The notes under the pieces: model-generated
The model's database searches: none
Seen by the model: only the letters and a program-made list of their open reading frames with translations
What the model was told of the DNA's origin: nothing
NCBI GenBank assembly: GCA_963693305.1
Contig: OY855906.1
Coordinates: 11,027,102-11,091,101, forward strand
DNA length: 64,000 nt
Direction: 5' to 3'
From: Meandrina meandrites
Lineage: Eukaryota; Cnidaria; Anthozoa; Scleractinia; Meandrinidae
In this document: in pieces, positions 54,501 to 64,000 of the stretch
How the letters are laid out: each line of letters begins with the position of its first letter
Numbering within the stretch: the stretch's first letter is position 1
Made by a program: the position numbers and the translations under genes

Positions 54501-55954
54501 AAATAACCCGCTCAATTTTTATCGATAATACTATCACAAGGAGAAACGGACATGGCGGATGTCGCGAATAAGGCCTACTCAAAAGGCACTACTCTTGAAT
54601 TACAATGAATAAAATTATTATCATTTGTTTTGTTACTATAGCGACCATTTTGGATACGTCACCACCCTTAAACACGCAGATGATTCCCAGGCCTCCGCTA
54701 TGGGTGTACACGTGACTTGGATGTTAGCACCCTTCATCAAGTTTAGTAATTTGGTGACATATCCCCGCGGTCCCAGTCCTCCGCGTGTAGTGCAAAAGGA
54801 TGACAGCGTCACTCTCAAGGTATTATAGACTCCTACCAAGTTCATATGATTTTTTTTTTCGTTCGTTAAAATATAAATGTTGGGAGGCACAATGGGTTAG
54901 TGGTTAACGTGTACTGGACTCCGGATTGTGCGGTTTGAGCTTAAGCTCGGATTCGTCATGTTGTGTTCTTAGGCAGGACACTTGAATCTCACACTCCCTC
55001 TAGCGACAAATTGATGGCCTAGCAAGCTATCCAGCGAAGTAGAAATACCCTTAGATGCGCAATTGGCTTGAGCACAAACTTCTTATTAAGTTAATGGTGG
55101 CTAGACATTCAAATTAAAAAATGGGCTCGTAATTCATGAATATTTGGGTTCACTTGGAGGGTTGTTAGCTGGGTTTTCAGCTGGTTTGCACGTCAAGATT
55201 GTGTAAAACTACTCCAAGCCAAGCCAAACCTTCCCTCCGGACACCAATATGATCATGAAGAGTTTCATCGTTAAAATTTCACAATTAGTACTTTCAATCT
55301 AAAATGACCATCATTAGATTTGTCACGGTACGCCAAACAACATTAGACAAGAACTATTTTGCACCCTTTAGGGGTGAAAATGACCTGCAGCCACGCCCAC
55401 AAAACGATCTTGGTACCTTTTAAAGGGGTTCAGAACATCCCATGATTATCCGTCACCTTTAAAATTGAAACCTCTCGGGCCGAACCCAGATCTCGTTCCC
55501 AGAGCCACCCGTCCCTCTTAGCCGGCGGGGCCTTTGCATGAGGAAAAGGTAGCTCTGGGACACATGATTTGTTTTGACACGGTTGAATCAAATCATGCGT
55601 TCTGCAAAGGTCCCGCCGGCCAGAAGTGACAGGCGGTACTGGGAACGAGACTGGCTCAACCCAACCCAACCTGAAATGATTCCCCATGATGCAAAACAAG
55701 ACAAAACATTTCTGTTGATTCTGTTTTATTTCACAAGATTGACGAGGCCGTCTGGGGAGCCGAGAGTACGATTTCCTTCAAAGTTCAATTTGATCCAGAT
55801 AAGAGCTTAAAGCCTAAGCATTACGACATAGTTACTCCTGTTCAACTCTTCTACTATGACGAGTACACGGAGGATGCTGACGGGGTGGTCCTCAGCAAGG
55901 GAACGTTGTACACTCACCCCCTTGGTAAAGTTTCTTTCGGCATCGAATTACCAG
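51501..55954 (+). CDS. Discoidin gene: signal peptide and novel N-terminal module
   Basis: The start codon at 51501 opens a 19-residue signal peptide exon ending in a GTGAGA donor in phase 1. This fits the phase of the exon at 52918. The module that follows (exons 52918-52984, 54642-54819, 55738-55954) has alternating hydrophobic strands such as FGYVTTLKH, GVHVTWMLAPFIKF, SVTLK and STISFKVQFDP, then a Tyr-rich segment VQLFYYDEY. It could be an immunoglobulin-like or DUF11-type beta-sandwich, but I do not recognise it securely. An alternative first exon is possible at 48171-48222. Confidence 0.72.
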
Positions 55955-58900
55955 GTAAGCGGGCTGTTGTAATGCGTGTCAGGTTTGGGAAACGCGAGCG
56001 AGCTTCGAACTTGTTGTAGAGAGTAGAATTTGGTCGATTTCTCTTTTGTTCCTGTGTTTGGTTCTGGCTCTCTCGTTCTATCGATTGTAACTTCATAATG
56101 AGACAGTTTGATTTTCTGCAAAATGGTCTTTGAAAATCGTACAAATTTTAAATAATACAAAAATAATAATTTTGGCATTTTTATTGGCTAAAAGCATGCT
56201 AATTCATCTCAGTCAATATGCTTTCAAAGATAAGACTTTGAATCGATTTTGCAACGCCATCTCGGAATCAGAGTCGTTTGTAGATTTGGGGTTCATATGA
56301 TACGTATATTATCAAATAAAACATCTTTAAATGTTATAACCATTAATGGGACCCTTCTTACAATAGGATTCAATTCAGTAACTGGTTTTCACTTGTTTCT
56401 GCCTGATGATCTCTACTTTTAAATGTCAGGTTGTTCAGAGCCTTTGGGAATGAAAAGTGGAAAGATCAAAGATTATCAAATCTCAGCTTCTTCGAGTTAT
56501 GATGAGGCTCAGCCTTCACGCGCACGAGAAAGTAAGTACGTTAATGTGCAAGTTAGGTACGAATGCAAAAAAAGAACCATCGTAGACTACAACCAGTCGG
56601 AAAGTCGCGAATCTTGCCCCCAGATCCTGCCAAGTCAAATGTTTCCATACCCACTCCCAAATCCCTCCCAAACCGATCTTTCTATAGGCTCGATAACCAA
56701 CCGCTGTTGCAAACTCTAGAGAGCGGCAGAAGTCGAGCCTAAGTGCCCTAAGTTTTCTATTAATCTTACCGTAACCTATGTCATATCCCTGATACGATAT
56801 TTGATCATGTTAAGCCAAATGACTCAAGTGAAAAGTTTAAAATAGGAATACATTTCCACTGTAGGTTTTTGAAAGGGTACCATTTTTTTATCCAAGGAAT
56901 ACATAACCCAATTTCAGCTGGAAAAATCCTCATCGATGCTGCACATACATGTACATACCTGCATACTTTTGATAACCTCTAAAACAACTGCGGGTGTTTT
57001 TCTATTAAATTCAAGGGTCCCTGCACGTAACAGTTACCAGTACGCGTCAAATTTTTTGCTCGATGTAAAAATAAATCCTGTCCATCGACAACCTCGTTCC
57101 CAGGGCTTTTCCCTTTTTAGTGGGAACGAGGTTGGTCCATCGATCGACTCAAGGTGCATCCACATTGGGCGAATTGGTTAAGTCCATAAGGGCATCACCA
57201 CACCAGCTGTACATGAGCTCATATACCACTGCCTGCTAGCCAATCAAAACTCAGGAATTGCAATTTACCATTGCTAGTTTTTAATAAATGGAGGATATTA
57301 CATGGCCACGAGGGGATACGAATTTTATCTTCGAGTGCTGATAGTATCTCTTACGATTGAAGATACCATATATATCAGCTAGCAATGTTCTATTTATTAT
57401 GTAGATCATACTGATGAAATGTCCAAATTGAACACGACTTTTTTATTCATTTTCGAAACAGCGAAAAAGTGGTCACCTTTCGCCAAAATTGTCTGTCATG
57501 TTCTGAAATTAGATGTGAAGTTATTAAAGAGAAATCAAGACAATGTTTATGTTTTCTGTCCAAAAAAGTGCAAGAGAACTTCGAAAATTTTATATTTAAA
57601 AGCATCGTCCGCGCGCCAGAACGCGAAGCTCTAATATTATTGGCTAATCATGTTAGTAACGATGACGACACCACCTTAGTTATTCTCACCGTATGTAAAC
57701 TTTCCCAAGAGGTTGTAAGGTATTTATTTTCTCACTGCTAACTTCACAGCCGAAGATGCTTGGTGCGCAAGAGCCAACACTGACGAGGAGAAAAGGAATC
57801 AGTACATTCAAGTGGATTTCTTGCTGAAAACTTGCGTGACACGAGTGGGTACCATGCGGCGTAGAAGTAAGGACCACTGGGTCACAGAATACTACCTGCA
57901 GTACAGTGACGATGACGTCACTTGGATTGATTATCTGGAAAATGGTCACGTCAAGGTGAGCGGTAATCACTTTCTATCGGGGCTGAAAGTCTGTTCCTAT
58001 AGGGAGAATGATTACTGGGAGGCGTTGTGCATTAATTGGACTCCGGGTGGAGTGGTCCCAACTCGAGTCCTGTGTAGGGCCATTGAGGTGTTCTCGGGGA
58101 GGGTACGTTACTCTCACAATGCCTCTCTCAGTCCAAGAATGCAGAAAAGAATCGGCAAGTAGCACATAACCTGACAAAGTGCTGGGGTTAACTTGCGATG
58201 GAATAGCATTCCATCCAGGCCCCAGTTGTTCAAAGGGTGGATAGCGCTATCCACCGGATAAATCACTATCCAGTGGATAAATGTTGACAATACAAACTGC
58301 ACTAACCGCTGGATAGTGATTTATCCAGTGGATAACGTTATCCATCCTTTGAACAACAGGGGCCAGGAGGAGATACTACTAGTCGCTTTACGAGTTCAGG
58401 TGACTAGATTGATCCTAAGGGAACGAATTCAAGGAGTGGCATATTAGGCGAGATTGGGTGATATGAAACTAGGCTGATATGCCACCAAAGTGTACTAATT
58501 TGGTTACCTATTTACTGGCTGACAAATTTGGCCAAAATTATATTCCGGCGATATCAGGTCAGTGACTTGATATCGCAGCAAATCAGGCCTGTGTACAGCC
58601 GTCCCGCTCCCCTCAGGGGAGGGGAGCGGGACGGCTGTACACAGGCTAGACACTAGACAGAAGATTGGCTGATTGCGAATTTGGGTACGATAATTGAGTG
58701 TAAGTATATCGTATTTTCTCAATTAAACGCCGGACCCCGATTAAACGCCTGCCTCGTATAAACGCCGGGTCAAAACGGTTGTCTTTAAAATAAACGCCGG
58801 GGGCGTTTAATCGAGGCCCGGCGTTTATTTGCGTTCGAACCAAAAAGTTGATTTTTCCCATATAAGTAGTAGCACTACTGTGGCATACCAGTACGCTATG

Positions 58901-61900
58901 GTATTTTGTTGAATCTTAACAAACGTTCAAAGGAAAAGCCATGAACATGTTTTTGTTGTCATGAGGTCTCATTACTGATGACGCACTTTCCTTCGTGTGT
59001 TATAGTGCTCACTGTCACTAAAGTCGCATGGATCCCTGCAGCATTTTATTTGTTTATAAGTTGTTTTAGTCTTGTCACGAGTTGTCCTTTCTGAAAGGAT
59101 ATTGTACAGTGAATAGTAATGCGTGCAGGCAATACAGTGTACGGACTTCAAGGCCGCCTTGTTCCAAGTTGCTAGCTCGGTAGGATTCCTGTCTCACTTT
59201 AGCCTTCCTGTTTAACAAAGAAGCAAACACTGGAAGACCCCTGGAAGAGAGCTCGATTGGGATGTGTACGACATTTATCTTCTCGTTTATCTTCATTTAT
59301 CTTTTGGTAATAATCATCCTCAGAGACTCAGAAAATTGCATTTCATAAATAAACGCCGGGCCCCGTTTAAACGCCGGCTTCAAATTAACGCCGGGTCCAC
59401 AGGCCAATTTTGAAATAAACGCCGGGGGCGTTTAATTGAGAAAATACGGTAATCTACTTTACAGGTTTGGTAATACACTAATTGTAATGTATATTGCTCT
59501 ACAATCCTTAAAATGCCCTATACAGCTATAGGCTGATTTCATTAGTCGCTCTGTAAAAAACTTTCAGTTTCTTTAATGTCAAGACCCAGAGTCGTAGGTG
59601 AAGGTTTTTGGGTGTGGAGCTCCGCTAGGGTTTATCTAACAAGACTCCCTGTTCTCCTTTATATGAAGATGTTCAAGGGTCCGCAATCTGTCGATGACAC
59701 TGAAATGATCGTCCATCGTCTACGTCATCCAATCGAAGCAAACAGCATTCGTCTGCATCCATGGGCGTCTGAACAGCTGGTATGCCTGCGGTTTGAGCTG
59801 TATGGCTGTGACATACACGGTTCACCAGGTATGATATAGATCTGTGAGATCAGTATTGGGAAAATAGTGGTCCGGCACATTCAGTGGGTTTTTTTTAAGT
59901 CTTCGGACCGAGTGGAAGGAAATGCACTTTCCTAAGAATTGAAACTGTATGTAAGATTAAAGCGAGTTTGTACTTTAAAATGATAGAAAAAGTTTGCTGT
60001 TGTACAATGTTTCTAAAAAGCAAATCGGCAAAACTAGTTTGTGAGGAGTCCATCTGCTCGAGTTACAAGTAACAACTTTGTCGCTTACGACTTTATAGCG
60101 CGCGATATAACATCGTATGAGGCTACTTGGACCATAATCGAAGGATACGTTTTTAAGACGGATTCCGCTGGAATTTCGAGCAATAAGTTAAAAAATTATT
60201 TACCAAAAATCTACTCAAAGAACGATAACGTTTTGTATACTATGCGAAACATCTCACTGTAATTCATTTAAATTCTAAAGCATTCTCGAAAAACCTAATG
60301 TCAAACCTTGTAAAAATGCTTAAAATGCATGTTTTTTGCTTTGGACTGATGTGACATGATGTGAAACGTCCGTTTTAGCTAAAATATGGACAACTTCAAA
60401 TTCATTTTCCTCTCGCGGGGTCAGCTGGGGGCTAAAGTTTCGATAAGTTCTTCTTAACTGTATTCAAACTGTTAACATGCTGCGATTTGTTTGGGTATCT
60501 TTATTTTTGCCTTTATTGCTCGACTGTTCAGCGGAAACCGTCTTAAGCATTTAAAACGCCTACGACAGTTTTCATGTCATACGCGACAATTGCAATTAAC
60601 ACAAAACAATTTGTGTCGTACATGCAACCATGTTGTAGAATGTAAATCGACCCTTATCCGTCAATAGTTCAAAATTCAGATCACTCACGGAACTTTTCAG
60701 AATGCTCCTTTTCATCATGGGTTATATTTTTTTTCAGCCAGCTGCATATCTCCCCTGGGCCTTGAATCCGGGGAAATTACAGACGAGGCCCTGTCACACA
60801 GTCTTCCTGCTTCGGAAGCTTCCAAACCTTACTACATTCGGCTCAACTCGGTGGTGTCAATATTTCCGTACGGTTGGTATTCCCGTCTCGGTCAAAACCC
60901 ACCTGATTATCTACAGATTGACTTTGGCACTCTGCGAAAAGTGACCAGACTATCCACAATGGGAGGGTATGGTCTATTCAGCAAGTACTATGTTGCAACA
61001 TACAGCCTCGCCTACAGCAAGGATTCCTTGACTTGGGTGCAGTATCGAGAAAATGGACAAGTTAAGGTAAGTGGTTTGAAAATAACTTGCACATTTGAAC
61101 CTTGATGCACTGTTTTAAGTGGCATAATTATCAGAGAACCGATGCCAACAGCAACCTGCTTCCTACCAGGGTCCAAAAGGGGCTTAGGGCCTTAGGGCCC
61201 AAAAAACAGTCCGGGTTCCCTATCCGATGCCATCAACTACCTACTACTTTCAACGACTGACTCCTAGCAGCCAGGCTACTGAAGGTGATGTTAGTCGATG
61301 GTGTTCAGTAATCTCATTATTAATATCACCATTCCTTGTTACTTGTCTAATCTTAGTCCAGTTTTCTGGCCCTCTTTCTATCACAAAACGCCAGCATTGG
61401 GTAACAGAGTGATAGAGAGGGCGACAACTGGAGTATGGTCTGATTCTTTAGGATATTAGAGGACCGAAAAGCAAACAAGAATCGCTGTACCCAGTCCTCG
61501 CCAAACTTGCTGAGCCGTTTGTAGCACGCTATCTACGAATTATCCCAAGCGATAAAGACAGCCAGTTTAAAGTTATGAGAGCAGAAATTTACGGATGTTT
61601 TGCTGAGGAGTATCCTCCTTATGGTGGTATGTAAACGTGTACTTACTTATTACATTTGTAGACATAGTATTTTGAGAGATAGCCACCTCGGTATAAAACT
61701 TACGTATTGACTTGGAGTGGGAGATACAGTGGCCTAAATGGTTAGCGTACTGGACTCTAGATCGAACGGTCCGGGTCCGAGCCCAGGCTGAGGTCACTGT
61801 GTTGTATTATTACTATCACAGTGCCCCTCTCCACCCAGGTGTAAAATTGTATGCCGGCGAATTTACTGCTTGGGGCTAACCCTGCGATGGACTAGCATCC

Positions 61901-63523
61901 CATCCAGGGAGGAGTACATAAGCTAGTCCCTTCAAACTGGAGAAAGGTGTCGGCCTGATGGGCCACTAGGCTAGAACTTAGACTTTACCCTATCGAGTCA
62001 AAATAAACAATCTCAAATATTTTCATGTGGCATTCTAACAGCATCGTTTTAGAAAGACCTAGAAACGCTATCGGACTTTAGTGAGCCTGTGGAGTGAGTC
62101 AAAATATAATGAACGGCGTATTGCCACCCACTGGGGTGTTTATAATCCAACGTTTAGCTTTCTTGAGGTGTATCGTCCATCTTATGGAAAATTAAACTCT
62201 CAATTTTAGCAGTTTCTACTAATTATAATATGCAGCCGACACGAAGCGCGGGAAAATGTGTATGAGCGAGTCACTATTATTTTTTGTATTGCTTTTGATT
62301 GGTTGGGAAAGTGGTGCGAGTTTTTGAACCAATCACAGAAGGTTGTGAAGGAAAGCCAAAGCAATTCTGGACTATTTTCGGCAATCAATCAAAAGTTGCT
62401 TTAAAACTAACTCAGTAAATCAGTCAATCTTGCGTGAGCAGTTTTAGGAATGTATGTTGATTCTGTGTACATACCTTACGTTATTTTGCCCTTCAGGTGT
62501 TCCACATGTTCCACATGTGTATGAGCGAGTCACTATTATTTTTTGTATTGCTTTTGATTGGTTGGGAAAGTGGTGCGAGTTTTTGAACCAATCACAGAAG
62601 GTTGTGAAGGAAAGCCAAAGCAATTCTGGACTATTTTCGGCAATCAATCAAAAGTTGCTTTAAAACTAACTCAGTAAATCAGTCAATCTTGCGTGAGCAG
62701 TTTTAGGAATGTATGTTGATTCTGTGTACATACCTTACGTTATTTTGCCCTTCAGGTGTTCCTGAGTACGCCAGGCGTTCTTTCCTTTTGGATCCTGTCA
62801 CTGACTGGTTTTACGCTTGCATGTACACCGCTGAAACGTGAGTTTTATGATTCATCCATGGGGGAAGGGTGTGGTGGGGGCGTGGGAGGGCGGGGCGGGG
62901 CAGGGCGGCTCTTCTCTAGCAAAGTGTATGGACACTGTCTTTTAGCCATTTAAACTGGCCTATCAAAATATCTTGGACAGACCTACGGAACAGTTGATTC
63001 ATGGAGTTATTAAAGTAAAACGCTTAGAAAGTAAACCCAATATCCGTTCTCTAGGCTGTCTAGGGATGTGAAAAAGGTACCATTTTCTATGATAAAAGTT
63101 ATGCGAAGGGTTACTTTTCTGTCAAAAATGGTATATAATTAAAGAGGGTAAGGGTTTGAGCCTCGGGGCGGAGCTTCCCCTTATAAAACCCGGGCCTTAC
63201 TAGCTTATGACTGTCATGCACCAAAACCAAAGTATTTACAACTGGCCAATCACAAAAAAGGAAGATAACGCATTCAACCAATCAGACTGAGAAAAATATG
63301 CAGCTGATGCCAAGGGCGGGAAAACGCTCGACACGGTCACAACTTCCTTTGATTTTGCTTTTGATTAACATTAAAAGGAATATATGGTAATCGAGATAGA
63401 ACAGTTAATATTACGAATGTGGTGAAAAAGGGCTAATACATTATGAACTGAACTTGATTACATTTTATTATCATAGAATCGAAAGCAGCTGCTTTTCAAC
63501 TGCAGATGGCGTGGAATGGACTG
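51501..63523 (+). CDS. Secreted discoidin (F5/8 type C) multidomain protein, 3'-partial
   Basis: Eleven phase-consistent exons: 51501-51555, 52918-52984, 54642-54819, 55738-55954, 56430-56531, 57750-57955, 59669-59828, 60738-61066, 61452-61626, 62756-62837, 63477-63523. They encode about 539 residues and continue past the window. The order is signal peptide (MSGSLLFQMAFCAIFS), an unrecognised beta-rich module (residues about 20-172), a first F5/8 type C domain starting CSEPLGMKSGKI and ending ELYGCD, a second starting CISPLGLESGEI and ending AEIYGCF, and a new segment with Cys (FYACMYTAE, SSCFSTADGVEW). F5/8C domains bind carbohydrate, phospholipid or collagen at the cell surface. A secreted or membrane-attached adhesion or matrix role is inferred. 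The domains are clear; the exact protein name is not. Confidence 0.85.
53349..53697. mobile_element. MITE with CCGTAAAATTCCGG termini
   Basis: CCGTAAAATTCCGGTTATAA at the left and TTATAACCGGAATTTTACGG at the right are perfectly inverted and flanked by TA (53347-53348, 53698-53699). Inside are repeated GGCTTATAAGCGGA/GGCTTATATCCGG blocks and two long G runs. It lies in a discoidin-gene intron. Confidence 0.85.
54881..55056 (+). mobile_element. tRNA-derived SINE, head preserved
   Basis: The head GGGTTAGTGGTTAACGTGTA (box A-like) and CGGTTTGAGCTTAAG (box B-like) precede the body TGTTGTGTTCTTAGGCAGGA and the end AGTAGAAATACCC. This is one of the copies in which the RNA polymerase III promoter region is still recognisable. 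Confidence 0.7.
56430..59828 (+). CDS. Discoidin gene: first F5/8 type C domain
   Basis: Three exons (56430-56531, 57750-57955, 59669-59828). The domain starts with the canonical Cys-x-x-x-LGM-x-SGKI, then DYQISASSSYD. The middle has YIQVDFLLKTCVTRVGT and WVTEYYLQYSDDDVTWIDY, and it ends with IEANSIRLHPWASEQLVCLRFELYGCD. The two bounding Cys residues that form the usual disulphide are present. The intron between exons two and three contains a SINE broken by a MITE, and a 741-bp MITE. Confidence 0.9.
58060..58440 (+). mobile_element. SINE copy interrupted by a MITE
   Basis: SINE body motifs (TGTTCTCGGGGAGGGTACGT, CACAATGCCTCTCTCAGTCC, CTTGCGATGGAATAGCATTC) run to 58217. They break at the point where a 147-bp MITE begins and resume at 58365 (AGGAGGAGATACTACTAGTC). 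It lies in the intron between two discoidin-domain exons. Confidence 0.7.
58218..58364. mobile_element. 147-bp MITE, GGATAACGCT family, intact
   Basis: GGCCCCAGTTGTTCAAAGGG at the left is inverted at the right (CCTTTGAACAACAGGGGCC). The arms extend through GGATAGCGCTATCCACCGGA and ACTATCCAGTGGATAA, leaving a short centre. A decayed relative is at 39935-40040. Confidence 0.85.
58709..59449. mobile_element. 741-bp MITE with TATTTTCTCAATTAAACGCC termini
   Basis: TCGTATTTTCTCAATTAAAC at the left and GTTTAATTGAGAAAATACGG at the right are inverted and flanked by TA (58707-58708, 59450-59451). Subterminal AAACGCCGGG blocks are repeated in both arms. No coding frame of note. Confidence 0.85.
60738..61626 (+). 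CDS. Discoidin gene: second F5/8 type C domain
   Basis: Two exons (60738-61066 and 61452-61626). The domain opens with CISPLGLESGEI and continues with DYLQIDFGTLRKVTRLSTMG, YSLAYSKDSLTWVQYRENG and VARYLRIIPSD, closing with AEIYGCF. It is split by one intron where the first domain has two, so it is not a simple recent duplicate at exon level. Both terminal Cys residues are present. Confidence 0.92.
61721..61992 (+). mobile_element. tRNA-derived SINE, longest copy
   Basis: The head (CAGTGGCCTAAATGGTTAGC, CGGTCCGGGTCCGAGCCCAG as box B) is followed by the body (CACAGTGCCCCTCTCCACCC, GGTGTAAAATTGTATGCCGG, CCTGCGATGGACTAGCATCC, GGGAGGAGTACATAAGCTAG) and the tail CGGCCTGATGGGCCACTAGG to TAGACTTTACCC. 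It gives the fullest view of this SINE family in the window. Confidence 0.75.
62256..62763 (+). repeat. 259-bp tandem duplication including a splice acceptor
   Basis: The segment from ATGTGTATGAGCGAGTCACT through TTGCCCTTCAGGTGTTCC occurs at 62256-62504 and again at 62515-62763, apparently identical. The offset is 259 bp, with a short junction CACATGTTCC at 62505-62514. The copied portion ends 8 bp inside the coding exon that begins at 62756. Confidence 0.93.
62756..63523 (+). CDS. Discoidin gene: C-terminal module, partial
   Basis: Two short exons (62756-62837, 63477-63523) follow the second discoidin domain in phase. They encode VPEYARRSFLLDPVTDWFYACMYTAE then SSCFSTADGVEW, a Cys-containing segment that I do not recognise. 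No further in-phase exon is evident in the last 477 bases, so the gene continues outside. The acceptor of the first of these exons is duplicated 259 bp upstream (see the repeat at 62256-62763). Confidence 0.68.
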
Positions 63524-63750
63524 GTATGTTCCTTTTGATTGTTGAATCTTTGTGTTTATTTCTTTGCAAATCACTGCATATTAAAATCGTGATAATTTCT
63601 TGATGAGTAAAAATTTGCAAATAAAAATCGGCGGGCAATGCGTGCAGATGTCTATGTGTGGCTTTGAAGCTACAATCTTGAACAAAGCTGTTGAAACATG
63701 TAGCAAATTTCCACTTATGTAGCCAACGGAGTTCAGTTTTGCAATCCCCC

Positions 63751-63771
63751 CTCCCCCCCCCCCCCCCACCC
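63751..63771 (+). repeat. Poly-C tract
   Basis: C-rich run with two T/A interruptions in the last intron, followed at 63851-63868 by a poly-G run. The two could pair as a G/C hairpin. No gene is evident. Confidence 0.7.
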
Positions 63772-64000
63772 CATTTCAATGTTGTTAATGCTTTAGTGTT
63801 TTTAAAACAAAGCCTGTCGAACCGCAAACCCCAAGATATAACATTGATTAGGGGGGGGGGGGGGGGGGAGGAGGGGGAGGGGGATAAGATATTTTAACCC
63901 GCTTCCAAGTCGGGACGTTTGTGAAAAATGCGTGAAATTCGTATGTTTCAACTAGTTTTGTCCAAGATTGTAACAAATTATAATGGACGTCAAAACCGTC

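Noticed and set aside
57419..57741. Two overlapping 71- and 90-codon frames in a discoidin intron
   Set aside because: Neither matches a known domain. They precede the exon at 57750 but would need to read through the acceptor, and the exon phase is already satisfied without them.
1..64000. Bacterial-type operons, CRISPR arrays, prophage or toxin systems
   Set aside because: No dense same-strand gene packing, Shine-Dalgarno spacing, or direct repeats with unique spacers. The regular array at 37.5-39.2 kb is a head-to-tail minisatellite without spacers.

Overview
The window is nuclear DNA from a metazoan, most likely an anthozoan cnidarian (coral or sea anemone). The evidence is multi-exon genes with GT-AG introns, protein families typical of early-branching animals, and introns packed with short inverted-repeat DNA transposons (MITEs), tRNA-derived SINEs, a Penelope-like retroelement fragment and simple repeats. 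The species cannot be fixed from the sequence alone. I see no rRNA, canonical tRNA gene, CRISPR array or bacterial operon.

Region 1, 1-25.1 kb, + strand: the 3' two thirds of a LRRK1-type Roc-COR kinase. Twenty-one phase-consistent exons (4759-25106) encode about 1,585 residues: the Roc GTPase from just after the P-loop, the COR domain, a Ser/acidic linker, a serine/threonine kinase with the atypical DYG motif, and a C-terminal beta-propeller. The leucine-rich repeats and the P-loop exon must lie upstream of base 1. The first 4.7 kb is mainly a long-terminal-inverted-repeat element containing a decayed Penelope-like reverse transcriptase.

Region 2, 25.1-33.6 kb: no gene that I can support. 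It holds MITEs (including two adjacent Harbinger-like copies), a SINE and a perfect 35-bp palindrome.

Region 3, 33.6-47.5 kb: a divergent pair. A small intronless gene on the - strand (33673-33936) encodes an 87-residue secreted, Ser/Thr-rich protein that looks GPI-anchored. On the + strand, starting 283 bp away, a five-exon microsomal glutathione S-transferase 3 gene (34220-47427) carries a 1.7-kb, 31-bp-unit minisatellite in intron 1.

Region 4, 48-64 kb, + strand: a secreted protein gene with a signal peptide, an unrecognised N-terminal module of about 150 residues, two F5/8 type C (discoidin) domains and the start of a further Cys-containing module. It runs off the right edge. A 259-bp tandem duplication has copied one of its splice acceptors.

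These genes show no sign of acting in one pathway; they are simply neighbours. Exon boundaries were set by eye from splice consensus, reading-frame phase and recalled family similarity. Transcript evidence would be needed to confirm them. I did not find a convincing new multi-gene system. The most unusual items are the mucin-like divergent gene, the discoidin protein's extra modules and alternative signal exons, and several well-preserved transposon families with clear target duplications.
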